Below, piece by piece: positions 1 to 11,285 of a stretch of 64,000 bases of DNA. The position numbers were made by a program, and so were the translations under genes. The notes under the pieces are model-generated. The model saw only the letters and a list, made by a program, of their open reading frames with translations. It did no database searches and was not told where the DNA came from. The DNA is from Eucalyptus grandis. Its lineage: Eukaryota; Streptophyta; Magnoliopsida; Myrtales; Myrtaceae. Numbering within the stretch: the first letter of the stretch is position 1; every line of letters begins with the position of its first letter. The DNA is taken from the NCBI RefSeq assembly GCF_016545825.1, contig NC_052619.1:36123803-36187802 (forward strand), given 5' to 3'.

Positions 1-2027
1 CAATCATTTCAGTGCCAAACATGCCACATGGACTAGATTTTTTAAAAATTTTGCCAAGTCATATTATAATTTTAATTATAAATGACACATAATCAATTTG
101 GCCGGAATTTCTCGCCATTGGCACTAAAGTGATCGTTTTTCTCTAATTAGGCACTTAAGTACGCTGGCGAAAACTTTTGGTATTAGAGTGAGCTTGATAC
201 ACAACTTTTAACACTTCTAGTATACTTATCCCTTGTGAGCCTTTGAATCTATGGACTTAGGTTGTACTTGAAAAGATGTGGATATGATGGTCAACATACA
301 AGGATGAGCACAGTATATCGTGCTATATACAATGCATTTTTAGTATAAATAAGACAATCATGAGTCAATATGCTATCTTATTTCTATATGTCAAGGTGAG
401 TACCAATATATAGAAATAAGACAATATTAGGGTGAAGTCTGTTTTAGCTAAGACAAAGCACCGGCAGTGACCCAATATCTTTATCATTGTATTGAATCTT
501 ATAAAAAAATAATGTGAACAAAATGTGATATAGTGAATGATGTACCGTTGTCATTGTAATTCTACAAGCAACTAATGCCTATTATGCTTTTATAAACTTA
601 TGATCATTAACCACATTTGATTCTAGCAATATATCTAGCATATATGGAGCTTGACACAACAAAATTCATGAATATGCTTTATTAGGAATAAATAAATAAA
701 TAGTCCTGAATTGCATGCTAAAAAATTAAGCTTTTTCCAATATAGCAGGAACTTCATGGTACTTAACAAACTTTGTTGATTCTAAACCAGAGGTAGCAAC
801 TTAAAGGAGTCTTTTCTTCCCAAATGAACCAGAGGTAATAACAATACGGGAAATTCCCTCTCTACTAAACTAGCTAGATCAGCCTTGCCCAAGGTTTTGC
901 AAGAGGATGTATAAATTGATTTGAATCAACAAGTACTTACAGAGTAGAATCACCATGCAATAATCGGATAATTAGTTGATATCTTAAGGGTATCCTGCAG
1001 TATAAGAAGCACAGATGTAGAGTTAGATAGCGTTACATCATAATAGCATTTTGATGCCTTTTTTGCCAACATAGGATAAGCCAAACATAATAATAGATTT
1101 TTCCACATTCAATCTGAGTAAATTTAAAGAAGTAATACACATGAAAGACACATTTTTTCTCTTCTTCATACGCACTATCAATGAAAAACAAACATTCTTG
1201 TTGAGTCAACAATATCAAAGGAGTTGTGACCGTTCACTAACCCAAATTAGCAATTTTCCCAATAATTTCAAGCGAACTAGTCCAACAACCACGAACCCAT
1301 GACAACAACAAACCCATGTCAATGAAATCTAATGAGCTGTGACCATTTTACATAGAATCCAAGAAATAAAATCCAAGCGAAATCAAGACGGTTAAAGCTT
1401 CATTGTAATTATAAAATATTGCAGTTGTAAGAAGCAAGATGGCGAAGGTGTTGAGCAAGTGTCAAGTGAGCGTTGGGCGAATCTAGGCTAAGGCGTATGA
1501 GCGTCAAATGAGCGTTGGATGAGGCGTCAGACAAACATGTTAGGCACACATCATATGAAGGCATCGGTGAGCATGAACTCAAATTTGGGGCAAAAATTTG
1601 AGATCAATTTGGGGGAAGATCTTAGTTTAGGGTTCCACGCTGAATTTGGGAAAAAAAAACCTAGCTAAGCCTCATGCCATTTTGTAGTAGACTTTTCTTT
1701 TTTAAAGCTAAATGACACCAAACGACGTGGTTTTACTCTCCAGTAGCCGTGTTAGTGCCATCAACGCTGACCAGTGTTGACTATGATGCCACATTAGACT
1801 TTTTCGATTATATATGGCCGGATGGACTAAATTGACATAAATACAAAAAGTTTAGAACTAAATTAGCCAAAAAATTTATAATTGAATTGGCACAATTGCA
1901 AAATGGTTTAGGACATTTTTTATAATTTCCCTGAAAATGGAAGGTGAGAAAGAGGGCAAACTCCATTTGGCCAAGTTATTAGGCAATATGTGGCCAAAAG
2001 ACATTGACATTCCTTTGGAGAAAAAAA
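1..2027. other. Intergenic DNA with foldback-element fragments
   Basis: No coding region is supported here; the longest open frames are short and AT-rich. Bases 1-185 and about 1690-1935 carry phrases typical of the foldback elements elsewhere in the window (ggccggaattt, 'aaattggcac', 'ggtttaggac'), so both are probably eroded element ends. The stretch 200-1680 shows no repeat, RNA gene or gene that I can recognise. Confidence 0.5.
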
Positions 2028-2608
2028 GGGAAAATACCACATAAAACCCCAAACTTTGCCAAAAATGACAAATTTATCCCAAACTTTTTTGTGATATGAA
2101 AAAGCCCAAACTTTGCAAACTGTGACACATTTATCCCACCAAGAGCATTTTCGTCTTTTTTTTTTTTTCTATTTTTCCTTTTTCTTATTTTTTTTCTTCT
2201 TCTCTCTTCCTTCCATCGGCCATGGTGGAGGGAAGCTAGAGTCAGGCGAGAGTCGCCCTTGCCGGCATTAGGCAAGGGTTGCCTCGCTTGGGCTGGCTAA
2301 GGCCGCCCTCACCGGATGTGCTTGGCTAGCTTCCCTCCGCTCGCTTTGCCATGGCCGACGGAGGGAAGAGAGAAGAAGAAGAAAAAAAGAAAAAGAAAAT
2401 TATTTTAAAAAGTAAAAGACCAAAATACCCTATAGTTTAGGGTAAATGTGTTACACAGATAGAAGTTCAGGGTTTTTTGTATCATGAAAAAATGTTTAGC
2501 GCAAATGTATCACAGTTGGCAAAGTTCGGGGTTTTTTGTCACGAAAAAAAGTTTGGGGTAAATTTGTCACTTTAGACAAAGTTTATGGTTTTTGGTAGTC
2601 TTTTCGTA
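2028..2608. mobile_element. Foldback (MITE-like) element, possibly Mutator-like
   Basis: The left end (ggaaaataccac...ccccaaactttgcc) is complementary to the right end (gacaaagtttatgg...ggtagtctttt), giving long imperfect inverted repeats full of 'caaactttgcc' and 'acaaatttatccc' units. The centre (about 2215-2370) is GC-rich. A 9-bp sequence, agaaaaaaa, lies at 2019-2027 and again at 2609-2617. That would fit a Mutator-type target duplication, but it is so A-rich that the exact ends are uncertain. It encodes nothing; the 98-residue minus-strand frame across it is spurious. Confidence 0.55.
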
Positions 2609-2784
2609 AGAAAAAAAGAGTGTGATTTAACCCTGGTTGGAATACTCTGTTCTAAACCAAATCTCAATTTTCAAGCTTTTCTAAAAACCATGAGAAAGGT
2701 GTGGAAATCTAATCCAGCCACTTGTGCATTTATAGAAATGTGATTCTTCATTTCACCTTTAGTTGAGAAATTAAGAAAAATTGG

Positions 2785-3821
2785 ATGTTGGAAGTTAGGC
2801 CTTGGTCATTCTTGAGTAAACTACTCATTCTCCAGCAATGCGGTCTTGCTGTATTTAGAACATTTTTACGAGTTCATACACTATGCTTTCTAGGTACATA
2901 TTATGGGCATTCCTCTCTCGAGAGTTACATAGGAGAGGCGGTACAAAACATAATTGCTAAAATAGGTATGGTGTTAGAGATTAAACTAGAGTTCAAAGGT
3001 AATATCTCGTATAAGGTTGGCAAGGCAAGAATCTGTTTGGACCTATCGACCCCCTAAAGTTTGGAATGGTTGTAAATCTAGGATATAAAAAACTTTGGAT
3101 GGAATTCAAATACAAAAGACTCCCGCATCTCTATTATTCATGTGGGTGCATAGGGCATTATGCCACCCACTTCATGGAAGTGTCATATGAAGAGTCGTGG
3201 CATGAAGAAAAGATCGTAGGAAATTTTGGCCAGTATCTTAAAGCAGAAGTACAAGAACTCAGCTTGTTTTTGAAAGTTTTTTTTTTTACCAAAATTGAAC
3301 TCACATTTCAAAGTATGATGATATGGTTCAATGGCCATTGGGCAGCCAAGAGATAAGGATAAGGAAGGTGTGTTGCCCATAATGAATTATTAGAAGGTAG
3401 GAGCACAACAATTAGGAAAAAATGGAGTATATTCTCCAATAGGGTACTTGGTGATAAAGTGATTCAAGAGACCCAAATCCTGCTAATTAAAAATCCCAAT
3501 TTAGAAAAGTCAGTTGGGACCTTGAAGAAAGATAAGATAGGGCATAAGGCTTCCATGACGAAGAAGTTGAAACAGAACAATCCTTATGGAAAGAAAGATA
3601 CATTTTCTCGGTCCTTTAATGATGAGCTATTATTGGATACTCTCGTTCAAATGATGGAGGGGGTCAAAGATTGGGCTTTGGTGGCTAGGCCTATAACCCA
3701 CCAAGGTTTAAATGAAACTTTTGAGCTAGAATTGTTAGGGTTGGGCGCATTGACATTCCAACATCTCATAGCCTTAATGGTCCAACTTAGTGTTTTTATG
3801 GAAAGAATAAAGAACTTGTAG
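2785..3821 (+). pseudogene. LINE ORF1 (gag-like, zinc-knuckle) remnant
   Basis: Broken frames at 2785-3057, 3066-3356 and 3459-3821 resemble the nucleic-acid-binding ORF1 protein of plant LINEs, which coats the element RNA. The piece around 3105-3180 reads LPHLYYSCGCIGHYATHF and aligns with the usual CCHC knuckle following a 'YE+LP' segment, but the first and last cysteines are replaced by Tyr and Phe. The C-terminal piece contains WALVARP, matching WALVAGP near the ORF1 end of the second LINE (about 11290). The protein cannot be functional. Assignment to ORF1 is from these motifs and the position upstream of an endonuclease remnant. Confidence 0.65.
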
Positions 3822-3889
3822 TGGACAAAGTAAGGAGTTGTCTACAATATTAGAATTTTGTGGTGATTAATCTAACAAGGATTGTGGGG

Positions 3890-4420
3890 GCATTAGTTGT
3901 CATATGGAATGATGAGGTGGTGGTGGGAGTTGATGGGGAACCCATTGATGCAATTTGCAGGAATGAATAGTGGAAAAATGATGAGGATTACTTTTACACT
4001 CTCACAAACTTTCAAGAGAGACTCCTATTATGATAGCAACTGCACACCATCCACTCCGTCAATAATCTCTCATGGATATGTATCGAGAACTCTAATGAAA
4101 TTTTGTATTAGTGGGAGAAGGTAGGAAAAGAGAAGGGGACCATTATAGGTTAGTCACATTTTGTTAATATTTTTTAATAATTGTTTGTTTATGGATATTA
4201 AAAGCAAGGGTTGTGTTTCTACTTGGGAATATAATAGAGATGGGGATGCTTTGGTGACAAGGAATTTAAATAGAGTTTTATGCAATATTGACGGGAGAGT
4301 GATGTTCCCCAACATGGAAGCTCATGCATTACTGGCAATAAGTTATAACCATAGCCCAATACATCTTTCTATGATCCCACATTTGGTAAAAAGGAAAAAA
4401 AGAGTTCAAATTTGAACTTT
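3890..4420 (+). pseudogene. LINE endonuclease (EEP family) remnant
   Basis: Read across frames, this stretch keeps the pattern of the apurinic-type endonuclease that nicks target DNA for LINE insertion: 'VVIWNDEV' near 3895, 'WICIENSNEILY.WEKVGKEKG' near 4075-4135 (the counterpart of the GDFNEI..WEK block), and 'GCVSTWEYNRDGDALVTRNLNRVL' at about 4210-4280. The catalytic GDFN motif has become ENSN, and many stops interrupt the frame. The second LINE in this window supplies the intact version of the same blocks. Confidence 0.6.
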
Positions 4421-5009
4421 ATGGCTAGAAGATACAGAGTACAATGAGATTGTTTTAAAAAAAAAATCTGGAATGATGAGCAAGATATTCAGACGGACAT
4501 TGTAAGCAAATCAAGAAAGGTTGCTGTCATCTTGATAGAACGGAGTAAAAAAAATTCTTCAATGCCCTTTGCTAGATTGAGACACTCAGGAGGAGGTCTA
4601 CAAATCTCACTAATAGTGAAGAAGGCATATCGAGAAAGGAGAGCACTGAATAAATCACAGAACAAATTGAAAAATTGTGAATGTAGGAAGAGATGTATTA
4701 GGGTATGAGATCACAAATCAATTGGCTCAAATGAGGAAATAGAAATACAAAATACTTTCATGCCACTATGATACAGCAAAGGCAACAGAACAAGATTTCA
4801 ATGTTGTAGATTGATGATCAAAACTGGCTTTGTGATCCTACTTTTTTGAGGTAGCGCTTTGCTAGCTTCTATTGGTTGTTGTATGAAACTCTATGTATCA
4901 GAAATTTCCAGTCAATCCTAACTTAGTGCTCTAGATGATATAAATAAAGCCTTAATGACTCTGGTAACAATAGAGTAAGTGAAAGAAGTTGTCTTTTAGA
5001 TGGGAAGCT

Positions 5010-5432
5010 CTAGGACTAGAAGGGCTAAATGTTCAATTTTTAATATTATCATTGGGAGGATATTTAGCAAGACGTGTTTAAGATGGTTAAGAACTTCTTC
5101 GACTCAAGTATCCTTGACCCCAATCTCTTTAAAATACACATTGTTCTTCTTTCTAAAGTCTCAAATCCAAGAAATACTTAGTTTATACTCATTACCTTAT
5201 TTAACTTCAACTACAAGATTATTTACAAGATTTCGGCAAATCACCTAAAACCTTGCTTTCCCGAACTAATTGCCACAAAAAAAATTGTCTTTATTTATGG
5301 TATGCAAATTAAAGATAATATCTTAATAGTTCAAGAAGGTTAACATCAATTGCAGATAAGAAAAATGAAGGGGAAGTTTTAGGCGGTACTTCAACTGGAT
5401 ATGCATAAAGTGTATGATAGAGTTGTTGACAT
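5010..5432 (+). pseudogene. LINE reverse transcriptase N-terminal remnant
   Basis: The translated fragments 'NYKIIYKISANHLKPC', 'GMQIKDNILIVQE' and 'AVLQLDMHKVYDRV' match the RT palm/fingers blocks ('FAYKIISKVLANHLKP', 'GRQIQDNILIVQE', 'KIDMQKAYDRV') seen intact in the second LINE at 9500-9940. Motif A (the aspartate in LDMHKVYDRV) is the last recognisable block; the sequence then leaves the LINE. Stops and frameshifts are frequent. Confidence 0.7.
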
Positions 5433-5440
5433 CTTATTTT

Positions 5441-5955
5441 CAGTGGCTAAGCCATAAAAATAAAATTTCAAGATGAGAATTTTGTATTGTGATATAACTA
5501 GTTTCTTGGTCAAAAAGAGTCATTTGAGTGTTTTTCAAAATTTTTCAAGTTCCACTACATTTCATCTAAACTAAGACATTGATTTCATCAATAATCCAAA
5601 TATGCCTTTAGAGCAGTGTATATACTCAAATTGTTTGTCTCTTGCAAATGAAATACAACTCTATTTATTAAGATAATACCAAATAAAAGAGAAGACTCTT
5701 TGAGTTCCCAAAATCGAAGAAATTTTGGGGAATTCACCTAAATAAGACTCTTAAAGCAATGCCATAATAAAGACTTATAAAAAGTTGTGAATGAAAAGAC
5801 TCATATGTATGCGATTAATTATTAGGTGTCAATTATTAGGTGTATTAAAACTTAACAAGACTCTAAATTTGTGCATCAATCAAGAAGCCAAACAATCATT
5901 GTACGAAGTCATCAAACAATAATAGAAATTGACCAAAATAGCCTCCAATCATTAA
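5441..5955. other. Intergenic, nothing recognised
   Basis: AT-rich sequence between the truncated LINE and the Harbinger-like element. I see no open frame, RNA gene or repeat structure that I can name. Confidence 0.4.
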
Positions 5956-6842
5956 GGGTGCGTTTGGTAACATTTCTGTTCCAAAGAACAGTTTTTGAAC
6001 AGAAATAATTTTTTTTGTTTCTGTTATAGGGAATAAATTCTGAGTATAAGAATGCGCTTGGTAACTACAAAAATTTCTACTCTAAGAACAAAAATGCGTT
6101 TGATAAACTTGTATAATTTTTTGTTTCTTTTAATTTTTCAATATTTTTATTATATTTTTCTTTTGCTCTTCTTTCTTTCTTTTGGCTAGTCGCCGGCCTC
6201 GGCCATGGCCAGTGACCTCGCCCAGCCATTGGCAAGGCTCTGCCTTGTCGGGCCACCACTAGGTTGGTGTCGCCTAGCAATGGATCGGCGAGATCAAGCC
6301 TCACCAGTGACTGGCAAGCTTAACCTCGCTAGATCTGGGCGAGCGCGAGCTCGCCCAGCCAAGGCGAGACCATCCTCGCGCCGCTTGGGCGAGGTCGAGC
6401 CTTGCCAGTGACCTCGCCTAGCCACCGAGGCCACTAGCGAGGCTTGGCCTCGCTCAGGCGGCACGAGGCCGAGCTCGCCCAACCACTGACAAGGCTTGGC
6501 CTCGTTGGGCCACCACTGGGCGACGCTGACCTGCGGTGGCTTGGCGAGGCCGAGCCTTGCCGGGGGCCAGCGATGCTCCGGCAAAGTTGTCAACCATGGC
6601 CAAGACCGGCAACTGGCCAAAAGGAAGAAAAAATAAGAAAAAAAGAAGAAGAAAAAAAAGTAATTCTCGGAAGTGTTCCCGGGAATAAGAAACGAGTTTT
6701 TCTACTTTTTATTTATGTTCCAAATTTGTTCCCGGAAACAAAAATGTAAACAAATGCGTTTATGTTCTTTTTTTGTTCCTCGAAACAAAAGAACAAAAAT
6801 TTATGTTCCGATAAACAAAAACACAAATAAATAAATACACCC
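5956..6842. mobile_element. PIF/Harbinger-like (Tourist-type) non-autonomous element
   Basis: The element starts GGGTGCGTTTGGTAAC and ends ...ATACACCC. It is bounded on both sides by TAA (5953-5955 and 6843-6845), the 3-bp TAA/TTA target duplication expected of PIF/Harbinger elements. Sub-terminal blocks rich in 'gttctttttttgttcc' and 'aaacaaaaatg' occur in inverted orientation at both ends. The core (about 6185-6600) is GC-rich with repeated 'cgaggc', 'ctcgcc' and 'ggcgag' words that open long frames on both strands; these are composition artefacts. No transposase is present, so it would depend on one supplied elsewhere. Confidence 0.7.
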
Positions 6843-7104
6843 TAAGTTGTTGATGGGGAGTCTCGAAATCGGCAATAATCTTGTAAATTAGCAACCATGT
6901 CACATAGTTGGGACATGCATGATTAAATTGCAGCATAAATTTGCTTTTTACTTTCATGGATGGTGCATGGGTCAGTTCAATCTGCAAAACATGAATTGAG
7001 CTTGTGGGCTGATGAATAGAATATGATGCTCTCACATCATCTAAGAGCTTGAGGTGAAAATTTATGTTTTCATAATATGAATAATTGGAAATTATTTTTC
7101 TGAC
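6843..7104. other. Short spacer, nothing recognised
   Basis: AT-rich spacer between the Harbinger-like element and the poly(A) end of the minus-strand LINE. An open minus-strand frame overlaps it but has no recognisable motif. Confidence 0.35.
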
Positions 7105-7226
7105 TTTTTTTTTGGTCGAAATTAACATTCGCATTTATATTAGCAGAAATTACATCCTGAAGCTAAAGCATCCATAGAAAGTAGATCAAGAAGTACAACG
7201 GGAGGGTGAGAGAACCAGTTTAGGGC

Positions 7227-7640
7227 TTAAACATTAGTGCAATGGGCCTTCGCGGCCCAGTCAGCAACCCAGTTTGCTTCTCTCAAACAATGATGCAGGG
7301 TTAGGTCAAAGAAACGGGAGATCAGTAGAACCGCCTTCGCTACCAACAGCCGAAGCTCCCACATTGGCGATCTGTCATGTCGCACATCATCAATGAGAGT
7401 GAGGTAATTGGATTCAAGCACCAGTTTGGTATGCTGAAGCTCTCATTGCAGTAGATGGTGGAGGGTATAGGTGAGTGCTTTGATCTCTGTTTCCAACACT
7501 GAGTTCGAACGAAACGTGCAAGAATAGCAGTCTATAAGCCTACCTCGATGATCGTTGTAGACACAGGCCATCGACCCCTCTGTGTTGCCCGATTGAAAGG
7601 CGCCATTGATATTGTACTTGAGAATGCCGGAGGCTGTAGG
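7227..7640 (-). pseudogene. LINE RNase H domain remnant
   Basis: Minus-strand translation gives 'NGAFQSGN..GSMACVYNDHRGRLIDCY' (first strand), an 'LETEIKALTYTL' segment, and 'LESNYLTLIDDVRH...RFFDLTLHHCLREANWVADWAAKAH' (C-terminal block). These match the RVT_3 type RNase H that ends plant LINE ORF2 and removes the RNA strand during reverse transcription. An internal stop lies near 7440. The stop of the last piece is at 7227, about 110 bp before the poly(A) tail. Confidence 0.8.
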
Positions 7641-8615
7641 TCACCACAGGTGCTCGGGATTGAGGATCTGAAGCCCTGATTGCGATCGGGTAACAACAGG
7701 AGAGGTAAAAGCCTTAGTCTGAGCGACAGCCTCTTTGACAGCTCTTCCTGGATCTAGTTTTTGATTGTGGAACACAAAGTTGTTGCGCATTCGCCATATC
7801 TGCCAGAGAGTATTAGCAGTGAGCTCAAGCCCAAGTAAGTTCTTCGATGTAACTACTCTGTCGGATAACCACTGATCTAGGCGATGGATTGAACAAGGGG
7901 ACATGTGAATATTAATCTACTGGTTTGCCCATATAACGCGAGTCCACGAACATTGGAGAAACAGATGCTCGATGGTTTCAGGAAGATGTTGCTGACACAG
8001 ATGACACCAAGGATCCGTGGCTATGTGTCGATGAAATAAATTGGCTCTAGTCGCAATGGCATTCTGACAAACCACCCAAGTAAATATTCTGATTTTTGTA
8101 GTGTTAATCGTCCAGATTCGTAGCCATAGGAGTTTGGGATTCTGATAGGATGTTGATGCGTTATGACTGTTGTTATTGTTTGCTATTTGAAGTAGATTGT
8201 GGTAGCAGCTCTTAACTATATATTCGCCATCTTTCGTTGCTGTCCAAATGATGCAATCTGCAATGGGTAGAGATCTGATATGTATATTAAGGACTTGTTC
8301 TATAATGTCTTCTCCAAATGGAGGGAGGAGCATAGATTGGTTCCAAGTTTGGTGGGTCAGAGCAATAAGATCCACCACCAGCAATGGATCCTTGTTGTTG
8401 TTAGGTCCATAGAGAGTGCCCATTGGTAACCAACGGTTGCCTCTTATTATGATATTTTGACCATTACCCACTGACCAACGAAGATGAGGAAGAATAGCAT
8501 CCCTACCCAGTAGAAGACTCTTCCATCCCCATGATGATCGAGTTGCTGAATTTATCGAGAGGAAATCTTGTGTTGGAAAATACAAACCTTTAAATAGTTG
8601 ACTCCATAAAGCCAA
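7641..8615 (-). pseudogene. LINE zf-RVT (connection) domain remnant
   Basis: The 232-residue open frame (7917-8615) carries the block between RT and RNase H: 'WSVGNGQNIIIRGNRWLP', 'WTATKDGEYIVKSCYHNL', then 'LWLRIWTINTTKIRIFTWVVCQNAIATRANLFHRH' and the zinc-binding 'WCHLCQQHLPETIEHLFLQC' with its Cys-Cys-His-Cys pattern. A further open piece (7641-7904) continues with 'WQIWRMRNNFVFHNQ'. A stop separates the two. Function beyond linking the catalytic domains is poorly known in the family. Confidence 0.85.
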
Positions 8616-8639
8616 GGGCTGTTACAATAATCGCTAGGC

Positions 8640-10246
8640 CTATTTGCTAAGCATAGTTTCATTAAAAGCTATTAGATCACGAAAACCTAACCCGCCATTA
8701 TCTTTGTTTGCTTTCAAAAGTTCCCATCTTTGCCAATGAATACCCGTCTTATTCTGATCATTTTTCCACCGGAATCTTGCAATGATTTTCTCTATAGATT
8801 TGCAAATTGATAGAGGAATCTTAAAAATAGACATAGCATAATGTGGTAGAGCTTGTACGACAGATTTAATGAGTACTTCATTACCTCCTTTGGTTATTAA
8901 CTCGCCCTTCCAGCCCTTCAACTTGGCATGTACTCGTGCTAGTAGCCAAGAGAACACCTCCCTCTTTGATCGACCCCAGTCCAATGGTTATCCTAGATAC
9001 TTACCACATCTTGGCAAAACAGGTATTCGAAGCTCACATGACATATTATCTTGCAAGCTAGGAGGACAGTAGTTGCTAAAAATAATTCCGGACTTGTTTC
9101 GATTCACTACCTGACCAGTTGCCAGACAATACTGGTTTAGAATATCAGCAAGATTCTAACAAGATTCTAACATTCCTAAATAGTCCCGTCTAGAAAGAAA
9201 ATTGCATCATCAGCGAAAAATAGATGGGACAGGGTTGGACACTAGCGATTGAACTTAATACCTTTAATGTGTCTCATACTGATAGCTTGATTGATTAAGC
9301 TTGATAATACATTTGCCAGCAAAATAAACAGATATGGAGATAAAGGATCACCTTGTCGGAGGCCCCGCGAAGGAGAAAAGAAAGGAAGAGGCTCACCATT
9401 AAATTTCATACTCAAGGAAGTAGTGGATACACATTGCATAATCCATCAAACCCATATAGGATGGAAGCCCAATTTTAGAAGGTAGTCATGTAGGAAATCT
9501 CACTCAACTCTGTCATATGCCTTTTGCATGTCTATCTTTAGGATCGCATTAAATTTTCTCTTTCTCTTCCTGGTCTTGAATTGGTGAAGAACCTCTTGAA
9601 CGATTAAAATATTATCTTGAATCTGTCGTCCACTGACAAAAGCTGATTGTTCCTTTGATACTAGAGAATTCAACCAAGGTTTAAGATGGTTAGCAAGTAC
9701 CTTTGAGATAATTTTGTAGGCGAAATTGCATAGGCTAATGGGGCGATATTGCTCTAGTTTCTCTGAATGAGGTGTCTTAGAAATCAAAGTAAGAAAGGTC
9801 CGATTGATACTTGGAGGCATCTGGCCTGTCATAAAGAAATGCTGCACTTGAAGCATGAGATCATCTTTAATAATATCCCAACGACTTTGATAAAATAAGC
9901 CACTTAGTCCATCAGGGCCAGGGGCTTTAGTTGTCCCCAACTAGAAGGTGGCCTGTCTGACCTCTTCAATAGTAACCATTGCAATCAACTGAGCATTCAT
10001 TTCAGTATTTACAATCTGCTAACATTGGGCAAGGATAGGGCCGTAATCCTGCAACCCCTGAGATGTATATAACTTTGAAAAGAAAGTGATCGTCATACCT
10101 TGTAGAGTGCAAGGGTCACGAATCCACTGCTGATTCTCGTCTTGCAATATGGTAATGCGATTTTTGTGTCTTCTTTGAAGCATGGATGCATGAAAGAACC
10201 TTGTATTCTTGTCACCCCATTTCAACCATTGTATTCGGGATCTCAT
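8640..10246 (-). pseudogene. LINE reverse transcriptase remnant
   Basis: Open pieces at 10019-10246, 9500-9940, 9242-9439 and 8640-8984 contain the RT blocks in order: 'RSRIQWLKWGDKNTRFFHASMLQRR', 'KAPGPDGLSGLFYQ', 'LEQYRPISLCNFAYKIISKVLANHLKP', motif A 'KIDMQKAYDRVEW', motif B 'GLRQGDPLSPYLF', motif C 'FFADDAIFFL' (near 9200-9230) and the thumb 'LKGWKGELITKGGNEVLI'. The catalytic aspartates of motifs A and C are still present. The chain is broken by a stop before the motif C block and by a local 'aagattctaac' duplication near 9150-9172. Confidence 0.9.
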
Positions 10247-10333
10247 AGCCCAGTACTGCTCTTCCTTTTGCCAAGTCCTTGTAATTTTCTCTCTGAGTTT
10301 GGATGCTTCCCCTCTATGATAATTTAAGTGTTG

Positions 10334-11268
10334 CTAGTTGGTCAGATTTTGTAACCGATGTTGTAGGGTAATTACTCCAGCATGTCCATTTGAGAACTTA
10401 GTGCGACTCCATTTAGAGAGAGCTGTGATGACATGCTTTAACTTTGAAAGAAAAATCAGATGATTGGGATGAATAGAATTCCATGCCGTAGAAATGATCT
10501 CGCGACATTCAGCATCATCATTCCAATAGACTTCATAAAGAAAAGGCTTAGTTTTTCGTTTATACGGTGCTAAAGTCTGGATGATCAATGGACTATGATC
10601 AGATCCCATAGCCGGTAGCGCTAACACATCTACCCTTGGGAATATAATGTGCCTGTCCATCGAACATAATACTCAAACCAACCGTTCCTTCACAATCTCT
10701 TCCCCCTCTCTATTATTCATCCAGGTGAATTTATAGCCCTTGCTATCTATCTCAATAAGCTCACAATCATTAAGAACGGCATGAAAAGACAGCATGCGAG
10801 TAAAATCCACAGGTCTCTTACCAAGCTTTTCCCACGGATAAAGGATTTCGTTAAAGTCCCCAATACACAACCAAGGGAAATTATTCATACTACTGATCTC
10901 CCTAAGTTTCTCCCATAGAACCTGTCGTTGGTGATAATTATAAGGAGCATGAATACAGGTTAGGCGAATGGTTCTATCTTCTTGCACCAACCTACAAGTC
11001 ATATCAAACATATATTGTGAAGAGCGAATCACTTGTATAGATACCTGATCATTCCACATCACTGATAAGCCACTCGCTATACCAATTGGATTAAGGATAT
11101 ATGAATGTTGAAACCGTAAGTAGCACTGAATTTGGTGAAGCTTTGATTCAGGGTTCTTCGTTTCCATTAAGAAAGCTACATCGGGCTTTTCTTTAGCCAT
11201 CATAGCCTTTAAAGCCTAAACTGTTAAGAGATTGCCCAAACCTTGACAGTTCCAGCTAATAACCTTCA
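10334..11268 (-). pseudogene. LINE ORF2 endonuclease (EEP family) remnant
   Basis: The ORF2 start reads 'MKVISWNCQGLGN' from 11268, hits a stop, and resumes at 11203. All four signature blocks of the target-nicking endonuclease are visible: WNCQGLG (Asn), 'FLMETK' (Glu), 'PWLCIGDFNEILYPWEK' (Asp and Asn) and 'ALPAMGSDHSPLI' (Asp-His). Breaks are the early stop near 11216 and a frameshift between 10673 and 10660. Position next to the ORF1 end (11286) matches the LINE arrangement. Confidence 0.88.
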
Positions 11269-11285
11269 TTTGTTGGTTGGTGGCT

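Larger units (their letters stand above)
2640..5440 (+). mobile_element. Degenerate L1-type LINE, plus strand, lacking its 3' half
   Basis: Fragments appear in the order expected for a plant L1 LINE: an ORF1 part with a zinc-knuckle region (2785-3820), an endonuclease part (3890-4420), and the start of reverse transcriptase (5010-5430). All frames are broken by stops and shifts. Homology stops soon after RT motif A at about 5430. RT motifs B and C, zf-RVT, RNase H and a poly(A) tail are not seen, so the 3' half is missing. That is unusual, because LINE insertion normally truncates the 5' end; a later deletion or replacement is likely. Confidence 0.8.

Noticed and set aside
6077..6749. Frames of 75-108 codons on both strands
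   Set aside because: GC-rich core of the Harbinger-like element; low complexity on both strands at once is a composition effect.
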